NCBI GenBank assembly: GCA_009776965.1
Contig: WRMU01000016.1
Span: 1-15,527, forward strand
Direction: 5' to 3'
Length of the DNA stretch: 15,527 nucleotides
Source: Microgenomates group bacterium
Lineage (GTDB): Bacteria; Patescibacteriota; Microgenomatia; UBA1400; PJMF01
Positions 6,971-14,333 of this stretch are shown in pieces; position 1 is the stretch's first letter, and the number at the start of each line of letters is the position of its first letter. The notes below the pieces were generated by a model, which ran no database searches, was not told where the DNA came from, and saw nothing but the letters and a program-made list of their open reading frames with translations. Both the position numbers and the translations under genes were made by a program.

Positions 6971-7900
6971 CTACAAATACTTCTTCACCGTCTCCACACT
7001 CTCCGCAAACATACTCTCCTCTCTCCTCGAAAACTCCAAATTAAAAATCTTCTCCACCCCGCTGCGCCCGATTAAACAAGGCACACTCAAAGAAATCCCC
7101 GAGTGCCCATGATAATTATGCAACGGAATAGAAACTGGCAACACACTCTTGGCGTCGCGCAACACACTATCCACCAACTGCGCAATCATCACCCCAATCG
7201 CATAATAAGTCGCCCCCTTAGCTCTAATAATATGATAGGCCGCGTCTCGCGCCGCCTCATAAGCAGCTTGGATTTTTTCTTCCGTCAGATTAGGAAACTC
7301 AGTCAGCTTTTGTCCGCCCACATTAGCCCCCGACAAAAACGGCAGCGAACTATCGCCATGCTCGCCCAAAACATAAGTATGCACACTCCGCGGATTAACT
7401 CGCAAATATTGCCCCAGATGGAAACGAAACCGCGAAGTATCCAAAACCGTCCCCGAGCCAAAAATCTGCCCCTTGGGAAAACCAGCTTTCAAATAAGCCT
7501 TATATGTCAGCACATCCACTGGATTAGAAACCACAATCACAATCGCGTCCGGAGCATATTTAACAATTTGTTTGGTAATATCCTCAATAATCGCAATGTT
7601 TTTTGCCGCCAAATCCAGCCTTGTTTCCGCATCTTCCTGAGGCGCTCCCGCCGTCACCACAACCACATCACTCCCCGCCAACTGCGCATAATCATCGCTC
7701 ACCATAATTGTCGTCGGAGACAAAAAAGTCATTCCATGCTCCAAATCCAGCTTCTCCCCCAAAATCTTCTGTTTATCCCGTCCAATCAGCAAAATCTCAT
7801 TCGCCACTCCCTGCAGCAACAGCGCATAAGCGCCAGTCATCCCCACCTTACCGGTTCCGATAATCGCCACCTTATTATTGTCAAACTTTTTTTTGGACAT
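6971..7900 (-). CDS. ldh: L-lactate dehydrogenase
   Basis: 309 residues from the ATG at 7900. It reduces pyruvate to L-lactate with NADH, regenerating NAD+ in fermentation. An N-terminal Rossmann motif (VAIIGTGKVGMTGAYAL) is followed by TAGAPQEDAETRLDL, where Gln sits at the specificity position (Gln102 in LDH numbering; Arg in malate dehydrogenases) and Arg of ETR is the mobile-loop arginine. VSNPVDVLTY, LDTSRFR (substrate-binding Arg) and LGEHGDSS (catalytic His) are intact. A second ATG two codons upstream (7906) lies within the predicted promoter-to-start interval of a -10 at 7909-7914, so I prefer 7900. The gene is divergent from the 7939 and pduL pair. No terminator is evident in the 38 nt before the convergent 4956 gene. 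Confidence 0.95.
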   Translation of the reverse strand: MSKKKFDNNKVAIIGTGKVGMTGAYALLLQGVANEILLIGRDKQKILGEKLDLEHGMTFLSPTTIMVSDDYAQLAGSDVVVVTAGAPQEDAETRLDLAAKNIAIIEDITKQIVKYAPDAIVIVVSNPVDVLTYKAYLKAGFPKGQIFGSGTVLDTSRFRFHLGQYLRVNPRSVHTYVLGEHGDSSLPFLSGANVGGQKLTEFPNLTEEKIQAAYEAARDAAYHIIRAKGATYYAIGVMIAQLVDSVLRDAKSVLPVSIPLHNYHGHSGISLSVPCLIGRSGVEKIFNLEFSRREESMFAESVETVKKYL

Positions 7901-7908
7901 AGACATCT

Positions 7909-7928
7909 AGTATAATTTCTTTTATAAT
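7909..7928. promoter_or_regulatory. Divergent -10 boxes for ldh and the 7939-pduL operon
   Basis: Minus strand: TATACT (7914-7909) ends 8 nt before the ldh ATG at 7900, predicting a leaderless message. Plus strand: TATAAT at 7923-7928 ends 10 nt before the ATG at 7939, and a second TATAAT at 7911-7916 overlaps the ldh box. -35 elements are not convincing on either strand. The two transcription units would compete for polymerase in this 32-38 nt gap. Confidence 0.55.
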
Positions 7929-7938
7929 AAAAAGCAAT

Positions 7939-8397
7939 ATGTCGAAAAAAAATGTTGCTCCCGTAGTAATCGTCACCATCCTCGCCATTGGCGCTGGTGT
8001 GGGTATTGGTTATGGCCTCCGCCGCGCCAGCTCCGACGCCCCCATTAGCCTCGGCGGCGAACAAGTCGCCATCCCCCAAGTCGCCGACGAAGACAAGCCT
8101 ATCCAAGCTGGCGACACTTTCGGCAGCACCAACGCCGAAGACTTCAAAGATCATACCACCGGCTATCTCGAAGAAGGCGGTATCGACGGCGAAGGCACCC
8201 ATCGCCTCCTACGCCCAGGCGGCCAAACCCAAACCGTCTATTTAATCTCCTCCGTCACCGATCTCGACAGATTTGTGGGTATGGAAGTGGAGATTTGGGG
8301 AGAAACCCTCGGCGGCCAAAAAGCTGGCTGGCTCATGGACGTCGGCCGCATCAAGGTCTCCGCTGTCAAAGGCATCAGCCCCGAAGCCACTAGATAA
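7939..8397 (+). CDS. Membrane-anchored small protein with OB-like extracytoplasmic domain
   Basis: 152 residues. MSKKN is followed by one hydrophobic segment at about 7-27 (APVVIVTILAIGAGVGIGYGL) and then RR, so an N-terminal anchor is likely. A low-complexity acidic linker (about 30-70) leads to a conserved-looking domain GTHRLLRPGGQTQTVYLISSVTDLDRFVGMEVEIWGETLGGQKAGWLMDVGRIKV. Its pattern (val-tyr-leu, hydrophobic strand, F-x-G-x-x-V-x-x-x-G-E, final strand) resembles an OB fold of the kind that follows 'the K is kept in' type membrane linkers; the fold is inference. It sits 7 nt before pduL and is probably co-transcribed with it. Function unknown. Confidence 0.8.
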   Translation: MSKKNVAPVVIVTILAIGAGVGIGYGLRRASSDAPISLGGEQVAIPQVADEDKPIQAGDTFGSTNAEDFKDHTTGYLEEGGIDGEGTHRLLRPGGQTQTVYLISSVTDLDRFVGMEVEIWGETLGGQKAGWLMDVGRIKVSAVKGISPEATR

Positions 8398-8404
8398 AAA
8401 TCAC

Positions 8405-8995
8405 ATGAAGCCATTTCTTGTTAAGCTCAGCATCTCTGGTCGCCATTTGCATATCTCCCGAGAGGACCTAGATGCTCTTTTTGGTCCCAACTACCAGCTC
8501 ACCAAGTTCCAAGACATCAGCCAACACGGCCAGTGGACCGCTCATGAAAAAGTCACTCTTTTGGGCCCTAAAGGACAGCTCGATAATGTCCGCATTCTCG
8601 GCCCCGTCCGCCCCCAAACCCAAGTGGAAGTCTCCCGCACCGACGCCACCAAACTCGGCGTCAACCCTCCAGTTCGCGAAAGCGGCGACTTAAGCGGCAC
8701 CGTCGGCCTCACCCTCCTTAGTCCTGCCGGAAAAAAAGTTGAGCTCAGGGAAGGAGTCATGATCGCCGCCCGCCATATCCATTTCTCCCCCGAACAAGCC
8801 CGCGAGCATTCTCTCACCGACGGCGACCAGCTCAGCGTCCAAATCAATGGCCAGCGCGGCGGCGTTCTTCATCATGTTATTGTCCGTGTGCGCTCCGACT
8901 ACGACGAGGACCTCCATGTCGATACCGACGAAGCCAACGCCCTCGGCATCAAAAACGATAGTCAAGGAATTGTGATCGGGAAAAGCAGTTTATAA
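8405..8995 (+). CDS. pduL: PduL-type phosphate propanoyl/acetyltransferase
   Basis: 196 residues, matching the usual length of PduL. It interconverts acyl-CoA and acyl-phosphate; in fermenters lacking Pta it makes acetyl-phosphate from acetyl-CoA, which acetate kinase uses for ATP. The zinc-site His pairs are visible in SGRHLHIS (residues about 10-17) and AARHIHFSPEQA (about 121-132). LTKFQDISQHGQWTAHEKVTLLGPKG, NVRILGPVRPQTQVEVSRTDA and the C-terminal DLHVDTDEANALGI are also typical. No encapsulation-peptide extension precedes the first domain and no microcompartment genes are adjacent, so a cytosolic metabolic form is likely. The start at 8405 is chosen because the domain begins immediately; an upstream extension overlaps the preceding gene. 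No Shine-Dalgarno is seen; translation may be coupled to the gene ending at 8397. Confidence 0.95.
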   Translation: MKPFLVKLSISGRHLHISREDLDALFGPNYQLTKFQDISQHGQWTAHEKVTLLGPKGQLDNVRILGPVRPQTQVEVSRTDATKLGVNPPVRESGDLSGTVGLTLLSPAGKKVELREGVMIAARHIHFSPEQAREHSLTDGDQLSVQINGQRGGVLHHVIVRVRSDYDEDLHVDTDEANALGIKNDSQGIVIGKSSL

Positions 8996-8996
8996 T
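8970..8996 (+). promoter_or_regulatory. Candidate promoter overlapping the pduL stop
   Basis: TTGTGA (8970-8975), 15-nt spacer and a perfect TATAAT (8991-8996) that overlaps the TAA of pduL. The predicted start near 9003 coincides with the left end of the large palindrome. The short spacer is the weak point. Confidence 0.35.
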
Positions 8997-9000
8997 AGAT

Positions 9001-9220
9001 AAGTGCTAGCTTTTGTTTGCAGAGAGCTTGATTTAATTTTGTGACTAGAGACCCAAATGTTAAAGCGAAGCATAAATCGAGGATTTTCGAAGTTGAAAGG
9101 AAAAAGAGATTCGATACGTACTTTACGTACGTTGAGAATCGCTTTTTACCTCTCGAGCCGTGCTCGAGACTTTCAACGATGAAAATACCGATTTAGGCGA
9201 GCTTCATTGCGCAAGCACTT
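9001..9220. ncRNA. About 220-nt imperfect palindrome, candidate structured RNA or palindromic element
   Basis: Nested complementary arms fill the gap between convergent pduL and the glycosyltransferase: AAGTGCT-a-GC (9001-9010) with GC-a-AGCACTT (9211-9220); GAAGC (9067-9071) with GCTTC (9201-9205); TAAATC (9073-9078) with GATTTA (9190-9195); ATTTTC (9083-9088) with GAAAAT (9181-9186); GTTGAAAG (9092-9099) with CTTTCAAC (9170-9177). Inside are two hairpins: AAAAAG-a-GATTC (9101-9112) with GAATC-g-CTTTTT (9136-9147), capped by TACGTA-ctt-TACGTA (9115-9129); and TCTCGAG-ccgtg-CTCGAGA (9151-9169). The left arm holds an unpaired stretch of about 55 nt (9011-9066). It could be a transcribed RNA, a bidirectional terminator or a decayed palindromic insertion; the right end encodes the last residues of the glycosyltransferase. 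No known RNA family was recognised. Confidence 0.5.
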
Positions 9221-10535
9221 GTTTCCCAAAATCCTCCCATCTCCACACTCTATACTCCTTTTTAATCAACGTCTCTCTCCCTCTGAGTACTTTTTTATCC
9301 GTCAAATACTCCTCTATTTTCTCCGCCCACCCCTCTATATCATCCGCCCCCAAATACTCCGCCAATTCCCCTCCCACTTCCGGCAGCGACGTATTGTCCG
9401 CGCATAAACATGCCTTGCCATAAGAAAAACTCTCCGCCACCGGCAACCCCCACCCCTCGGCAAAAGACGGATACACCGTGAATAAACAATTACGATAAGC
9501 ATGGCTCAAATCATCGTCATTAAGATTAGCCACTATATGGATTTTTTGTTTCACCCGAGGATTTTGCTCCAACCTACTCAAAAACTCCTCTATCTTCCAC
9601 CCCAAACTCCCCACCAACACCAATTCCCCCAGCTCATCCAACCTCCCCGCATATTTCCTCACCAACCTCTCATAAACCTCAAACAGCAACAAATGATTCT
9701 TGCGCACCTCCAGCGTCGATACATACAAAATATACGGCTTTTTAATTATAGAGCGCAATTTAGCGTCACTCGGCTCCTTACTTTTGGGTTGATGCCAAAC
9801 ATTATCGCCCAGTCGGATCACTTGCGTTGGTGGGGGAGAGATCCCCTTTTCTTTCGCATAGCTAAGCAGGTCTTTCTCCACCGCCCGAGAAATACACATC
9901 ACTCTATCCGCAATCCTCAGCATATTCTGGATGTAATGCGGAAAACAAGTCATATAATTTTGCTCATCAGCAAACTGCGGATACTTAATCGGCACCAAAT
10001 CATAACAAGTACAAACCACTTTTAGCTGATATTTCCTTTTATTTTTCTTCAAACAAAAAAGCGAGCGGCTCATCCAGTCAATATCCAACGACAAAACTTT
10101 GTCTCCCTTTTGCCAAACAACCTGCTCGAAAGCCGCCCTCTCCTCTCTGGGCGCGGTCAGCTGCGTTTTTAACATAAACAGCTTGTGTTTGAGTTGTTGC
10201 AGATGAAAAACCAGTGCTGTTTGTTTTCGCGCCAAGAGCATGTTTTTTAGCTTCTCCTTTCCCTGCAGCGCTCTCCTCTCTCCCTCGCCCTTCTGCTTCC
10301 CCCTTCCGTCTCCCCCCTCTCCGGCGATCACCACTTCATTTTGCCTCTCCAGCAGCCCAGCAATTTTTTCTCTGTCCACATAGTAAAAAAAATCGAAAGC
10401 ATTATGGTGAGCAATAAACTTGATATCAGCGTATTTTTTGTCTGTCAATACCAGCCGCGCAAACTCGCTCTGCACCCGCACAATCCCCACCGGCCTCTTT
10501 CTCCATTCCAAAAGTCTGGTGACATCATAATACAT
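9204..10535 (-). CDS. GT4-type glycosyltransferase
   Basis: 443 residues. The C-terminal half is a GT-B nucleotide-sugar domain: PYILYVSTLEVRKNHLLLFEVYERL, GELVLVGSLGWKIEEFL, IHIVANLNDDDLSHAYRNCLFTVYPSFAEGWGLPVAESFSYGKACLC, with the E-x7-E signature in EGWGLPVAE. The N-terminal half carries the acceptor-side domain (CTCYDLVPIKYPQFA, ADRVMCISRAVEKDLLSYA) interrupted at about residues 70-130 by a charged, Lys/Glu/Gly-rich and probably coiled segment. It likely transfers a sugar, possibly a hexose, during surface polysaccharide or glycoprotein synthesis; donor and acceptor are not readable. The ATG lies 2 nt after the pyrH stop (TAA-at-ATG), so it is translated in the femAB-pyrH operon. Its last codons form the right arm of the 9001-9220 palindrome. 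No signal peptide is seen. Confidence 0.92.
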   Translation of the reverse strand: MYYDVTRLLEWRKRPVGIVRVQSEFARLVLTDKKYADIKFIAHHNAFDFFYYVDREKIAGLLERQNEVVIAGEGGDGRGKQKGEGERRALQGKEKLKNMLLARKQTALVFHLQQLKHKLFMLKTQLTAPREERAAFEQVVWQKGDKVLSLDIDWMSRSLFCLKKNKRKYQLKVVCTCYDLVPIKYPQFADEQNYMTCFPHYIQNMLRIADRVMCISRAVEKDLLSYAKEKGISPPPTQVIRLGDNVWHQPKSKEPSDAKLRSIIKKPYILYVSTLEVRKNHLLLFEVYERLVRKYAGRLDELGELVLVGSLGWKIEEFLSRLEQNPRVKQKIHIVANLNDDDLSHAYRNCLFTVYPSFAEGWGLPVAESFSYGKACLCADNTSLPEVGGELAEYLGADDIEGWAEKIEEYLTDKKVLRGRETLIKKEYRVWRWEDFGKQVLAQ

Positions 10536-10537
10536 AT

Positions 10538-11272
10538 TTAGGCGAGCTCTGTCTTAACGCCATTGGCTACATACGTCCCTATATCCTCGCCTTTCACTGC
10601 TTTCGTCAAGTTATTTTCATCAAACAACTTAAACACCATCACCGGCAGATTATTCTCCTGACACATCGCCAGCGCCGCCGTATCCATAATTTCCACTCCC
10701 TCCATCAAAATCGCATCTTGATAAGTCAGCGTTTTATATCGCCTCGCTTTCGGATCCTTCATCGGATCCGCTTCATAAACTCCGTTCACCTTTGTCGCCT
10801 TCATCAACACATCGCAGTGCAGCTCCAGCCCATGCAAGCTCGCTCCCGTATCCGTGGTCACGTAAGGCACTCCCGTCCCCGCCGAAATAATCACCACTCT
10901 CCCTCGCTCCAGATGCTTAATCGCCCTCCCCCGCACAAAAAACTCCGCCACTTGTTCCATTCTCAGCGCCGAAAACAACCGACATTCCACGTCCGATTTC
11001 TCCAAAGCATCAGCCAGCGCCATCCCGTTCATCACCGTCGCCAACATCCCCATATAATCCGCCGTCGCCCGATCAATACCGTTCTTACTCCCCGCCAATC
11101 CCCGAAAAATATTCCCTCCTCCAATAATCACCGCCACTTGCGCCCCCAAATCATGAATGGCCTTAATTTTCCCTGCCACCTCCAGCGCCGCCTGCGGATC
11201 AATTCCATATTCCCGATCCCCCAACATACTCTCTCCGCCCACCTTCAACAAAATCCTCTTAAACTTGTTCAT
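10538..11272 (-). CDS. pyrH: UMP kinase
   Basis: 244 residues from ATG 11272, close to the usual length; a GTG two codons upstream (11278) is an alternative. It phosphorylates UMP to UDP in pyrimidine nucleotide synthesis, in the cytosol, and bacterial forms are hexameric amino-acid-kinase-fold enzymes. Landmarks: RILLKVGGESML (phosphate loop), VIIGGGNIFRG, DRATADYMGMLATVMNGMALADALE, GTGVPYVTTDTGASL and LMKATKVNGVYEADPMKDPKARRY. TTDTG replaces the more usual TTDTA. The gene sits 13 nt after femAB and 2 nt before the glycosyltransferase rather than with tsf or frr, so UMP kinase, which feeds UDP-sugar supply, is here linked to envelope genes. No Shine-Dalgarno is apparent. Confidence 0.97.
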   Translation of the reverse strand: MNKFKRILLKVGGESMLGDREYGIDPQAALEVAGKIKAIHDLGAQVAVIIGGGNIFRGLAGSKNGIDRATADYMGMLATVMNGMALADALEKSDVECRLFSALRMEQVAEFFVRGRAIKHLERGRVVIISAGTGVPYVTTDTGASLHGLELHCDVLMKATKVNGVYEADPMKDPKARRYKTLTYQDAILMEGVEIMDTAALAMCQENNLPVMVFKLFDENNLTKAVKGEDIGTYVANGVKTELA

Positions 11273-11285
11273 AGTCACTTTCTAC

Positions 11286-12335
11286 TTAACTTTTTTGTAA
11301 TTTACTTTTTAACCTCAGCGCCTTCCATCTCGTCCGATCCACAAAATTAAAAATGTCATACCGATTTTTGTCCAGAACTATATCAAAAGTCCCCACATAT
11401 TCGCGCATCTCCCCCCCATATCCCTCCTTAAACTTATGAAAACCATACCACGGATTTTTTTCGTTAGCGTCCGGTCCCAAGCACCCCCACATATCAAAAC
11501 TCTTATTCTTTTTCGCCTTCCCCAGCTTAATCATCTCCCACATCATCAAATTATTCGGCATCACTTCTCTGTGCTCATTGCTGCTCGCCCCGTAAGGATA
11601 ATAAAGATTATTATTAAACTCCCAGACAATCCAAGAAGTCAACACTTTTTCTTGATATAAAGCATGAAAAATCCGCATCATCCCCGTCCCCTCCATCACC
11701 TCATGCATCTCCCTAAAATAATCACCATTATGATTTAAGAATTGCTGTCTCTTGGTCGTTTCCTCCATCAACTTGATATAAGTTTCCATCCCATTTTTCG
11801 AGCTATCTTCAACAATCTCCACTCCCTTTTTGCTTGCCAGCCGCACATTATAGCGCGTCTTGCTCGAGAGCCTCGTCATCAACTCCTCCTCGCTCACCCC
11901 CAGATTTAACACAAAAGTAAAATTAGTAAACAAAGGCTTCCCCCTTCTTCCGTCTTTGCTAAAAACTAGATCTTCAATCTTCCCAAACACTTTTGCCTTC
12001 TCCGTCTCCTCACTCGAGCGCACCGAAATATTCGGCTCCAGCTTAACAAACACCGCCTTCCTCTCTTTCGCCACGTCCGTTATCGCCTGTAGCTGCTCTG
12101 GCGTTGGCTCGCTCGAGCGCGAACAATGGCCCACTATCCAGCCAGTCATCGGCATCGGCTTAAAAATCACCTGCACTCCATCCACCATCTTGCCATCCTC
12201 ACCAAAAAACCCAATCCGCACCACCTCACTGCCAGTTTTTTGCTTAAACTCCCCCCACGCCCAACTTTGAATAGGATTATCCACCACCTTATCGTAAACT
12301 GTTCTGTCTGCTTGGTCTAATAAACGTGCCAACAT
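11286..12335 (-). CDS. FemAB-family peptidoglycan bridge aminoacyltransferase
   Basis: 349 residues. FemX/A/B enzymes add amino acids from aminoacyl-tRNA to the lipid II stem peptide to build the interpeptide bridge. Visible family features: NPIQSWAWGEFKQKTGSEVVRIGFF at the N-terminus (the W-G-E-x-K signature of the first GNAT domain), VFVKLEPNISV, then LSSKTRYNVRLASKKGVEIVED (typical start of the central region), EETTKRQQFLNHNGDYFREM, and LTSWIVWEFNNNLYYPYGASSNEHREVMPNNLMMWEMIKLGKAKKNKSFDMWG in the second GNAT domain, ending in a YGGEMREYVGTFDIVLDK tail. There is no obvious long coiled-coil insertion as in Staphylococcus FemA. It is first in an operon with pyrH and a glycosyltransferase. The amino acid added cannot be predicted. 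Confidence 0.93.
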   Translation of the reverse strand: MLARLLDQADRTVYDKVVDNPIQSWAWGEFKQKTGSEVVRIGFFGEDGKMVDGVQVIFKPMPMTGWIVGHCSRSSEPTPEQLQAITDVAKERKAVFVKLEPNISVRSSEETEKAKVFGKIEDLVFSKDGRRGKPLFTNFTFVLNLGVSEEELMTRLSSKTRYNVRLASKKGVEIVEDSSKNGMETYIKLMEETTKRQQFLNHNGDYFREMHEVMEGTGMMRIFHALYQEKVLTSWIVWEFNNNLYYPYGASSNEHREVMPNNLMMWEMIKLGKAKKNKSFDMWGCLGPDANEKNPWYGFHKFKEGYGGEMREYVGTFDIVLDKNRYDIFNFVDRTRWKALRLKSKLQKS

Positions 12336-12347
12336 AGCCAGCTTTAT

Positions 12348-12356
12348 ATTATAGCA
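12348..12356 (-). promoter_or_regulatory. Extended -10 promoter of the femAB-pyrH-GT operon
   Basis: Minus-strand TG-C-TATAAT (12356-12348), with 12 nt to the ATG at 12335, so the leader would be about 5-6 nt. The -35 region is poor. A small dyad AGTTTA-gctaaa-TAAACT lies just upstream across the end of the preceding gene. Confidence 0.6.
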
Positions 12357-12365
12357 TAAGTTTAG

Positions 12366-14315
12366 CTAAATAAACTCCACATTTTGTACTTGGGTGCTCG
12401 GCTCGTCCAAGACCGTAAAAACCAATGTGGTCACTCCAAAGGGAATGGAAGCGGGAGCGTCCAAAGATCCCGAGACAATAATCTCGCTCTGTGCATTAGT
12501 AGCCACCGTAATCCCCGAATTAGTACCATAAGTGATATTAAAAGCCCCCACCTTGCCGATCGTAATCGAGAAAGGAGCATCTCTCATCACCGAAATATAG
12601 ATTTGGGAGGTAGTAACGGAAACCAAACTGATCTGTCCGGTATAGCTAATAGTATCCGAAGTAGCCGCGCTGTCAGTCACCATAATGGGAATATTAGTCA
12701 GCTCCGAGGGGGATAGTCCCTGTAGCGAAGTAGGAGAAATAATAATCTCCCATTTTATCTCTCCGCCAGTGGTCACATAAGTCTGGCTCAAATAATCCAC
12801 CCCATCAATAGTCGCCCTCACTGTGGCCGTCTGCCCCGCATCTGCGTCCGTGAAAGTGCCGCTAAAAACCAATGGAGTATAAACAGAGAGAATATGATCA
12901 TGATCCGCGTCATTAAGGGTAATTTCGGGAGTGGAGTTGATATAGTAGTTAATATTGCCCACCGCCGACACATTACCCACTTTATCTCTAGTTTGATAAT
13001 AGAGGGTATGAGTCTGGCTCTCGGTGGTGTGGCCCGCAGTAGTTAAATTATCAGGCAAAGTGGTGGTGGGAGGATTAATCGTTGTCCATACTGGACTAAC
13101 ATCCCCAGAACTAAAAGCTGTATCCCAAGCAGTTCGATAAGCTCCTATTCCTGCTGCCGCGTCGCTAGAAGCAGCTAAACTAATCCCCGTCGGGGCGCTG
13201 CAATAGATAGTAGGTATCCCCGTACATAAAACTCCGCCCACCAAACTAGCAGTATTAGTGGGAACCGTATCATCAAGATAAAAAGTGACCGATTTACCGC
13301 TCGAATAATCATGGCCGTCATATACCCGCACATAAACAGTATGGCTGCCGTCGGCCAGCCCCGCTGGCAGAGTAACCGTCCCGCTCCAGCTCTGCTCGCT
13401 GCCATCAGCAACTATAGTGGTCAAATTAGACCAGCTCCCCGCTGTCCCATCTATCTGGTATTGAATAGTTAAAGTTTGTCCAATATCCTCATCTTTAGCC
13501 GTCCCCGCCAACACCAAGCTATTAAAACCCGCCACATAAGAAGCAAAAGCCCCGATAGTAGGATCAGCAAAATTGGCTATATCGGGCGTATCCGGCAGTG
13601 TCGATGTCCGACACAAATCCCCATCCTCCGGAGCATACAAAAACCCTCCCGCCACATTCACACACCAAGTCACTGGTCTCACTCCATCGCTCATAATCGC
13701 CTGCCAGCTCGTCCATGTTTTCATCTGCTCATCACCCGCCTGAGCATCACTCCCCGCCAACACAAACTCCTCCCGCAGCCATAATTGATAAACCGTATTG
13801 ACCGAATAATTACTCACCGCCCCCAAATCCACCGTCACCACCTTATTCACCACTCCCGCTATCGGAATTGCTAGCGTCTTCACCATCGCTCCCGTTGTCT
13901 GATTATAAAGCCCCACCTCCCAGCCCGTCGGAGTTAAATTGCTATCACTCTCCACCTCAAAAGTTAAAGTCGTCACTGGATCTGCCGCCCGAACTTGGCC
14001 GATTCGGCCCCATCCCAGCCCCACTGCCATTGCCACCACTCCCAGCTGCCCTAAAAATGCTCGCTTTTTGTAACTATTTTGACACTTTTTTGTGCATAAT
14101 AGGAGGGGATTGCTCTTTGACAAGCTGTTTGTTAACAAAGTGATGAGCGTAAAACCGACCATCTTAGAAAGGACCATTTTATGAAAAAGGTCTTCTCCTT
14201 TTTGCGTAATAGATGCGCTCTGCGCGTCTATATCAGCAAAACAGGCATAAGAATAGCCCTCATCATTAAACACGGGGGCTAATCTTAGCTTGGATGAGCG
14301 CCTAAGCGCGCTCAT
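12366..14315 (-). CDS. Cell-surface protein with repeated Ig-like modules
   Basis: 649 residues if started at ATG 14315, just downstream of a strong promoter; the frame stays open to 14426, but that stretch contains the promoter. A hydrophobic export signal, KKRAFLGQLGVVAMAVGLGWGRIGQVRA-ADP, lies about 120 residues in, which is unusual, and no ATG/GTG/TTG sits directly before it. Starts at ATG 14177 or TTG near 14123 are alternatives. The mature part is rich in Thr, Ser, Gly and Asp and contains beta-sandwich modules, e.g. DEDIGQTLTIQYQIDGTAGSWSNLT...HTVYVRVYDGHDYSSGKSVTFYLDDT and DADAGQTATVRATIDGVDYL. Its C-terminal module DAPFSITIGKVGAFNITYG...GITVATNAQSEIIVSG resembles that of the gene at 14445-15527. 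A short Cys-containing stretch, CVNVAGGFLYAPEDGDLC, may be disulfide-bonded. Likely an adhesin or surface-layer component; ligand unknown. Confidence 0.8.
   Translation of the reverse strand: MSALRRSSKLRLAPVFNDEGYSYACFADIDAQSASITQKGEDLFHKMVLSKMVGFTLITLLTNSLSKSNPLLLCTKKCQNSYKKRAFLGQLGVVAMAVGLGWGRIGQVRAADPVTTLTFEVESDSNLTPTGWEVGLYNQTTGAMVKTLAIPIAGVVNKVVTVDLGAVSNYSVNTVYQLWLREEFVLAGSDAQAGDEQMKTWTSWQAIMSDGVRPVTWCVNVAGGFLYAPEDGDLCRTSTLPDTPDIANFADPTIGAFASYVAGFNSLVLAGTAKDEDIGQTLTIQYQIDGTAGSWSNLTTIVADGSEQSWSGTVTLPAGLADGSHTVYVRVYDGHDYSSGKSVTFYLDDTVPTNTASLVGGVLCTGIPTIYCSAPTGISLAASSDAAAGIGAYRTAWDTAFSSGDVSPVWTTINPPTTTLPDNLTTAGHTTESQTHTLYYQTRDKVGNVSAVGNINYYINSTPEITLNDADHDHILSVYTPLVFSGTFTDADAGQTATVRATIDGVDYLSQTYVTTGGEIKWEIIISPTSLQGLSPSELTNIPIMVTDSAATSDTISYTGQISLVSVTTSQIYISVMRDAPFSITIGKVGAFNITYGTNSGITVATNAQSEIIVSGSLDAPASIPFGVTTLVFTVLDEPSTQVQNVEFI
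14096..14123 (-). promoter_or_regulatory. Secondary promoter candidate inside the leader/N-terminal region
   Basis: TTGTCA (14123-14118), 16-nt spacer and TATTAT (14101-14096) on the minus strand. A transcript from here would contain the export signal but no conventional in-frame start before it; ATG at 14098 in another frame stops after seven codons. Listed because it bears on the start choice. Confidence 0.3.
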
Positions 14316-14329
14316 CACTTTGTTAACAA
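14129..14329 (-). repeat. 21-bp perfect inverted repeat enclosing a 159-nt structured leader
   Basis: 14129-14149 and 14309-14329 are perfect reverse complements (TTGTTAACAAAG...GATGAGCG). Within the transcript, GATGAGCGC (14293-14301) also pairs with GCGCTCATC (14308-14316) in a 9-bp hairpin that uses part of the same right arm, so the local hairpin and the long-range stem are mutually exclusive. A further hairpin, ATAGATGCGC-tct-GCGCGTCTAT (14209-14231), lies inside. This could be a switchable leader RNA or a 201-bp MITE-like insertion with 21-bp terminal repeats; no target duplication is visible. The coding frame of the surface protein passes through without a stop. Confidence 0.65.
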
Positions 14330-14333
14330 CTCC

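Noticed and set aside
6971..7900. Malate dehydrogenase instead of lactate dehydrogenase
   Set aside because: The specificity loop reads TAGAPQ...ETR, with Gln rather than Arg at the discriminating position.
14181..14282. Plus-strand 33-codon ORF with AAAGGA upstream (MKKVFSFLRNRC...)
   Set aside because: It lies opposite the leader and N-terminus of the surface gene, has no plus-strand promoter, and its apparent RBS is part of a hairpin arm. A small peptide cannot be excluded but is unsupported.
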